From NCBI GenBank assembly GCA_041742255.1, contig JBGSIZ010000341.1, forward strand, positions 1-9,338: a DNA stretch of 9,338 bases, in the 5' to 3' direction. Positions 6,144-9,338 of this stretch are shown here, piece after piece; the stretch's first letter is position 1; every line of letters begins with the position of its first letter. The stretch is from JBGSIZ01 sp041742255 (GTDB lineage: Bacteria > Pseudomonadota > Alphaproteobacteria > Rhodobacterales > Rhodobacteraceae). Below the pieces are notes generated by a model. That model had not been told where the DNA came from and ran no database searches. It saw only the letters and a program-made list of their open reading frames with translations. The position numbers and the translations under genes were made by a program.

Positions 6144-6184
6144 GGTGCCCCCGCCGAATATGCGAGCGGGGGCACCCCCCTTTT
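6144..6184 (+). terminator. Rho-independent terminator after the yiaA-like gene
   Basis: GGTGCCCCCGC (6144-6154) pairs perfectly with GCGGGGGCACC (6166-6176) to give an 11-bp GC-rich stem with an 11-nt loop, followed by CCCC and TTTT (6177-6184). It begins 13 bp after the yiaA-like stop codon. The T-run is short and preceded by four C, so some read-through into plsC is plausible. Confidence 0.85.
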
Positions 6185-6215
6185 CAAACCGTTCCAATCC
6201 CGCCAAGGTTGCCCG

Positions 6216-6881
6216 ATGAAACAACCGCGCCCCCAATATCCCCTGTATCGCCGGCTCGCCGCTACCCTTGTGGGGCAGGCGATCCGGTTGTTTGCGCGGT
6301 TTGTCACCGCCGTGCGCCCGGATTGGCGGGGCATTGAACCGGTGCCGCGCCAGCGCGTGTATTACGCCAATCATGTGTCGAACGCCGATATGCCGATGAT
6401 CTGGTCGGTGCTGCCCCCCGCCTTGCGCCGCCAGACCCGGCCTGTGGCCGCTGCCGACTACTGGTTGCAGACCCCGTTGCGCGCCTTTGTCGGGCCTGAG
6501 GTGTTCAACTGTGTCCTGATCGACCGCAGGCCCGAGGCCCGGACCGAGGACCCGATGGAGAAAATTCTGGAGGCGCTGGACGAAGGGTCCAGTCTGATCA
6601 TTTTTCCCGAAGGCAACCGCAACATGACCGATGACCCGCTGTTGCCGTTCAAATCGGGCCTGTATCACATGGGCCGCGCCCGCCCCGCTGTCGATCTGGT
6701 GCCCACTTGGGTCGCCAACCTGACCGAGATCATGCCCAAGGGCGAGGTGATCCCCTTGCCCCTGATCTGCACCGTGACCTTTGGCGCGCCCGTGCATGTG
6801 CGCGACGGCGAGGCCAAAGAAGCGTTTCTGGCCCGCGCCGCCACGGCCCTTGCCGATCTGGCCCCGGAAAAGAGGGCATGA
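6216..6881 (+). CDS. plsC: Lysophospholipid acyltransferase (1-acyl-sn-glycerol-3-phosphate acyltransferase, PlsC family)
   Basis: The 221-residue product carries the acyltransferase motifs in order. They are NHVSNAD (residues 52-58), with the catalytic His53 and Asp58 in HX4D spacing; a basic LIDRR stretch (101-105); FPEGNR (130-135), which binds the glycerol phosphate; and a VPTWV segment (162-166), the usual proline-containing fourth motif. A hydrophobic amphipathic N-terminal region (about 10-33) likely holds it to the inner leaflet. The reaction is transfer of an acyl chain to lysophosphatidic acid to give phosphatidic acid, the substrate of the next gene. A weak AAGG (6205-6208) lies 7 nt before the ATG. 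It overlaps or abuts the cdsA-like gene, so the two are coupled. A housekeeping plsC probably exists elsewhere, which would make this an accessory copy, but that cannot be seen here. Confidence 0.87.
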   Translation: MKQPRPQYPLYRRLAATLVGQAIRLFARFVTAVRPDWRGIEPVPRQRVYYANHVSNADMPMIWSVLPPALRRQTRPVAAADYWLQTPLRAFVGPEVFNCVLIDRRPEARTEDPMEKILEALDEGSSLIIFPEGNRNMTDDPLLPFKSGLYHMGRARPAVDLVPTWVANLTEIMPKGEVIPLPLICTVTFGAPVHVRDGEAKEAFLARAATALADLAPEKRA

Positions 6882-6883
6882 CG

Positions 6884-7816
6884 ATGATCCCCGAACTGGT
6901 CCTGCTGACGTTGGGGGTGTGCGGCATCCTGTTGGGCCTGACGTTGTTTGGCGAATTCCTGCGGGCGCGGCAGCCTGCCGATACGGTCAACCCGGTGCTG
7001 GAAACCTATATGATCCGGGTCCAGAGCTGGTGGGCGATGGTGTTGTTGTTCGCGCTGGCCCTGATCACCGGAACCACCGGGGTGGTGGTGCTGTTCGGGT
7101 TCGCGTCCTTTGCTGCGCTGCGCGAATTCCTGACCCTGACCAACAAACGCAAGGCCGACCATTGGTCGCTGGCACTCGCGTTCTTTGTGGTGTTGCCGGT
7201 GCAATATGTGTTTGTGGGGATGGGGTGGGACGGGCTGATTGCCGTGTTCATCCCCGTTTATGCGTTCCTGATGTTGCCCATCGTGTCCGCCTTGCGCCGC
7301 GACAGTGACCGGTTTCTGGTGCGCATCGCCGAAACCCAATGGGCGCTGATGATCACGGTGTTCTGTTTGTCCCATGTCCCTGCCCTGCTGACCCTTGATA
7401 TTCCGGGGGTCGGGGGCCGCGCCGTGCTGATGATCGCGTTTCTGGTGTGCGTGGTGCAGGCGGGCGATTTGCTGGATTTCTTCTTTGGTCGCCGGATTGG
7501 CCGCACCCGGATCGCCGAGGGTCTGTCCCCCAAGACATGGGAGGGCATGATCTGTGGCGTGGGCAGCGCCGTGGTGATCGGTGCCGCCTTGCATTGGCTG
7601 ACCCCGTTTGGCGTGCTGGGGGCCATGGGGATGGCCGGCGCCGCATCGGTGACCGGAATGTTCGGCAATATCGTGATCGCCGCCATCAAGAAGGATCGCG
7701 GCGTCAAGGACTGGTCCCACCTGATTCCCGGCCAAGGCGGGTTCGTGGACCAGTTGGACAGCGTCATCTTTGCCGCCCCGGTGTTCTACCATCTGGCCAA
7801 GCTGATCTGGACCTGA
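6884..7816 (+). CDS. Phosphatidate cytidylyltransferase (CDP-diacylglycerol synthase, CdsA family)
   Basis: The product is a 310-residue membrane protein with about eight hydrophobic helices. The C-terminal part has the family motifs: QAGDLLDFFFGRRIGR (192-207), LSPKTWEG (214-221), and KDWSHLIPGQGGFVDQLDS (275-293), with the metal-binding aspartates D276, D289 and D292. It makes CDP-diacylglycerol from phosphatidic acid and CTP, feeding all phospholipid head-group pathways. The motif reads GQGG..DQ where classical CdsA has GHGG..DR, so this is a divergent subfamily, perhaps of the accessory kind found next to plsC-type genes. An ATG at 6878 overlaps the plsC stop (ATGA) and would add two residues; ATG 6884 is preferred because GAGG (6872-6875) is 8 nt away instead of 2. 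Translation is probably coupled to plsC. Confidence 0.87.
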   Translation: MIPELVLLTLGVCGILLGLTLFGEFLRARQPADTVNPVLETYMIRVQSWWAMVLLFALALITGTTGVVVLFGFASFAALREFLTLTNKRKADHWSLALAFFVVLPVQYVFVGMGWDGLIAVFIPVYAFLMLPIVSALRRDSDRFLVRIAETQWALMITVFCLSHVPALLTLDIPGVGGRAVLMIAFLVCVVQAGDLLDFFFGRRIGRTRIAEGLSPKTWEGMICGVGSAVVIGAALHWLTPFGVLGAMGMAGAASVTGMFGNIVIAAIKKDRGVKDWSHLIPGQGGFVDQLDSVIFAAPVFYHLAKLIWT

Positions 7817-7828
7817 AACCGGCAGGAG

Positions 7829-7846
7829 GGTGGGTCGAGACCCACC
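7829..7846. repeat. Near-perfect palindrome after cdsA, possible interspersed repeat or terminator stem
   Basis: GGTGGGTC (7829-7836) and GACCCACC (7839-7846) are perfect inverted copies separated by GA; as RNA they would fold into a 7-bp stem with a CGAG loop. It begins 12 bp after the cdsA stop and is followed by TTACG, without a real T-run. I recall similar GGTGGGT...ACCCACC palindromes as dispersed repeats in Rhodobacteraceae genomes, but copy number could not be checked. Confidence 0.5.
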
Positions 7847-7882
7847 TTACGCCATTGTTCTGCCCCGGCGCGCGCCCACACC

Positions 7883-7911
7883 CCGGTCGGAGCCTCCGGC
7901 GGCGGTTTTTT
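7883..7911 (+). terminator. Probable intrinsic terminator between cdsA and glpK
   Basis: A stem forms between CC-GTCGGA (7883-7891, with G7885 bulged and one G-U pair) and TCCGGCGG (7895-7902) around a GCC loop. It is followed by CGG and six T (7906-7911). Its position about 70 bp after the cdsA stop makes it the likely end of the plsC-cdsA transcript. Confidence 0.6.
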
Positions 7912-7939
7912 CGGCAGTAAGAAACCCATAGGCCGTGCC

Positions 7940-7968
7940 TTGACGATCTGGCCCGCCCGGTGTGTGCT
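7940..7968 (+). promoter_or_regulatory. Weak candidate glpK promoter
   Basis: TTGACG (7940-7945) is a good -35 hexamer; 17 nt later TGTGCT (7963-7968) matches three of six -10 bases. It lies after the terminator and 29 nt before the glpK ATG, where a promoter is expected. No GlpR-like or catabolite-repressor operator is recognisable. Confidence 0.35.
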
Positions 7969-7997
7969 GGCGCACCATGCCCCCAAGGGAGACCCGC

Positions 7998-9338
7998 ATG
8001 ACCCATATCCTCGCCATTGATCAAGGCACCACGTCAAGCCGCGCGATCCTGTTTGATGCGGCCATGCAGGTTGTGGCCACGGCCCAGGAAGAATTTCCGC
8101 AGCATTTCCCCAAATCTGGCTGGGTCGAACATGACCCCGCCGACCTGTGGGCCACCACCGCAGGCACCTGCCGCGCGGCCATTGAAAAGGCCGGGTTGGC
8201 CCCCGCCGATATTGCCGCCATCGGCATCACCAACCAACGCGAGACCACCATCGTATGGGACCGCGCCACCGGGCAGCCGATCCATAATGCCATCGTCTGG
8301 CAGGATCGCCGCACCGCCCCCTATTGTGCCGAACTGCGTGCCGCCGGGCACGACGTCCTGATCACCGCCCGCACCGGGTTGTTGGCCGATCCGTATTTTT
8401 CCGGAACCAAGCTGAAGTGGATATTGGACCATGTGGAGGGCGCCCGCGACCGCGCCACCCGGGGCGATCTGGCATTTGGCACCGTGGACAGTTGGTTGAT
8501 CTGGAAGCTGACAGGCGGGGCCGTCCACGCCACCGATGCCACCAACGCCGCCCGCACCATGCTCTATGACATTCACAAAGGTCGGTGGAGCCAGACGATT
8601 TGCGACCTGTTTGATATTCCCATGGCCCTGTTGCCGCAGGTGCACGATTGCGCCGCCGATTTCGGTATGACCCGCCCCGATCTGTTTGGCCGCCCGATCC
8701 CCATTCTGGGCGTCGCGGGGGACCAGCAGGCCGCCACCGTGGGGCAGGCCTGTTTCGCGCCCGGCATGATGAAATCCACCTATGGCACCGGCTGTTTTGC
8801 CTTGCTCAACACCGGGGATGTCGCGGTCACATCCCACAACCGATTGTTGACCACGCTGGCCTATCAACTGGACGGGCAGCCCACCTATGCGCTGGAAGGG
8901 TCGATCTTTGTGGCGGGGGCCGTGGTCCAGTGGTTGCGCGACGGGTTGCAAATCATCCGCGCCGCAAACGAAACCCAACCGCTGGCCGAACGGGCAGACC
9001 CGGGCCAGAACGTCATCCTTGTGCCCGCCTTTGTGGGGTTGGGGGCCCCCTATTGGAATGCCGAATGCCGGGGGGCGATTTACGGGCTGACCCGCAATTC
9101 CGGGCCCGCCGAATTCGCCCGCGCCGCATTGGAAAGCGTGGGGTTCCAGACCCGCGACCTGTTGGAGGCGATGACCGCCGATTGGGCCGCCACCGGCACC
9201 CAACCCACCTTGCGGGTGGATGGCGGCATGAGTGCGAGCGACTGGGCGATGCAGTTCTTGTCGGACATCATCGGCGCGCCCGTGGATCGGCCAAAGGTGC
9301 GGGAAACCACCGCCTTGGGGGCCGCATGGCTGGCGGGG
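7998..9338 (+). CDS. glpK: Glycerol kinase, 3' truncated by the window edge
   Basis: The first 447 residues are present of an enzyme that is normally near 495-500, so about 50 C-terminal residues are missing. The start MTHILAIDQGTTSSRA carries the ATP-phosphate motif (DQGTTSSR, 8-15). Glycerol-binding residues are recognisable as Arg81-Glu82 (NQRETT), Tyr133 (PYFSGTKLKW, first FGGY signature) and Asp242 (AGDQQAA), the catalytic base. The C-terminal domain has the STYGTGCF nucleotide motif (260-267) and the RVDGGMSASDW segment. It phosphorylates glycerol to sn-glycerol 3-phosphate in the cytosol, which feeds both catabolism and phospholipid synthesis. AAGGGAG (7985-7991) lies 6 nt before the ATG. 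The loop that binds the inhibitor fructose 1,6-bisphosphate in E. coli (GGKGGTR) is replaced by a different sequence around 226-232, so that control may be absent. The gene is separated from cdsA by a terminator. Confidence 0.96.
   Translation, partial: MTHILAIDQGTTSSRAILFDAAMQVVATAQEEFPQHFPKSGWVEHDPADLWATTAGTCRAAIEKAGLAPADIAAIGITNQRETTIVWDRATGQPIHNAIVWQDRRTAPYCAELRAAGHDVLITARTGLLADPYFSGTKLKWILDHVEGARDRATRGDLAFGTVDSWLIWKLTGGAVHATDATNAARTMLYDIHKGRWSQTICDLFDIPMALLPQVHDCAADFGMTRPDLFGRPIPILGVAGDQQAATVGQACFAPGMMKSTYGTGCFALLNTGDVAVTSHNRLLTTLAYQLDGQPTYALEGSIFVAGAVVQWLRDGLQIIRAANETQPLAERADPGQNVILVPAFVGLGAPYWNAECRGAIYGLTRNSGPAEFARAALESVGFQTRDLLEAMTADWAATGTQPTLRVDGGMSASDWAMQFLSDIIGAPVDRPKVRETTALGAAWLAG

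Noticed and set aside
1..9338. CRISPR array, insertion sequence, tRNA or rRNA
   Set aside because: No regularly spaced direct repeats, no transposase or terminal inverted repeats, and no tRNA or rRNA sequence were seen on either strand; nearly all bases belong to the listed genes.

Overview
The window looks like chromosomal DNA of an alphaproteobacterium, most likely a Rhodobacteraceae/Roseobacter-type organism. The evidence is the high GC content with GC-rich third codon positions, the protein types, and two intergenic elements that resemble strings I remember from Rhodobacteraceae genomes. This placement is an inference; no database was searched. All eight complete genes and both edge-truncated genes read on the + strand, with short gaps and no RNA gene, transposon or CRISPR array visible.

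Region 1 (1-3068) is catabolic and transport. It opens with the C-terminal half of a PcaB-type 3-carboxy-cis,cis-muconate cycloisomerase (protocatechuate branch of the beta-ketoadipate pathway). A TetA-like 12-helix MFS transporter follows, whose start codon sits in a possible RNA hairpin. Then comes a zinc-dependent medium-chain alcohol dehydrogenase with a full set of catalytic and structural zinc ligands. Region 2 (3089-4395) is a GC-rich intergenic element of hairpins followed by an enolase-superfamily (mandelate racemase/muconate lactonizing enzyme type) protein whose active site departs from the textbook pattern.

Region 3 (4438-7816) is the most interesting part. A TetR-family regulator is followed by a PspA/IM30-family membrane-stress protein and a small two-helix YiaA-type membrane protein. 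Three copies of a 13-bp palindrome, consensus TGAACAnTGTTCA, lie just before tetR, inside the last codons of tetR, and just before pspA. They read as the operators of this TetR protein and define an autoregulated, self-contained envelope-stress switch. A strong intrinsic terminator follows the yiaA-like gene. Only 31 bp after its T-run begins a PlsC-type acyltransferase, coupled to a CdsA-type phosphatidate cytidylyltransferase. Together these make phosphatidic acid and then CDP-diacylglycerol, so membrane maintenance and phospholipid synthesis sit side by side.

Region 4 (7817-9338) is an intergenic stretch of about 180 bp with a near-perfect palindrome, a terminator-like hairpin with a six-T run and a weak promoter candidate. 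Glycerol kinase (glpK) follows and runs off the right edge after 447 codons.
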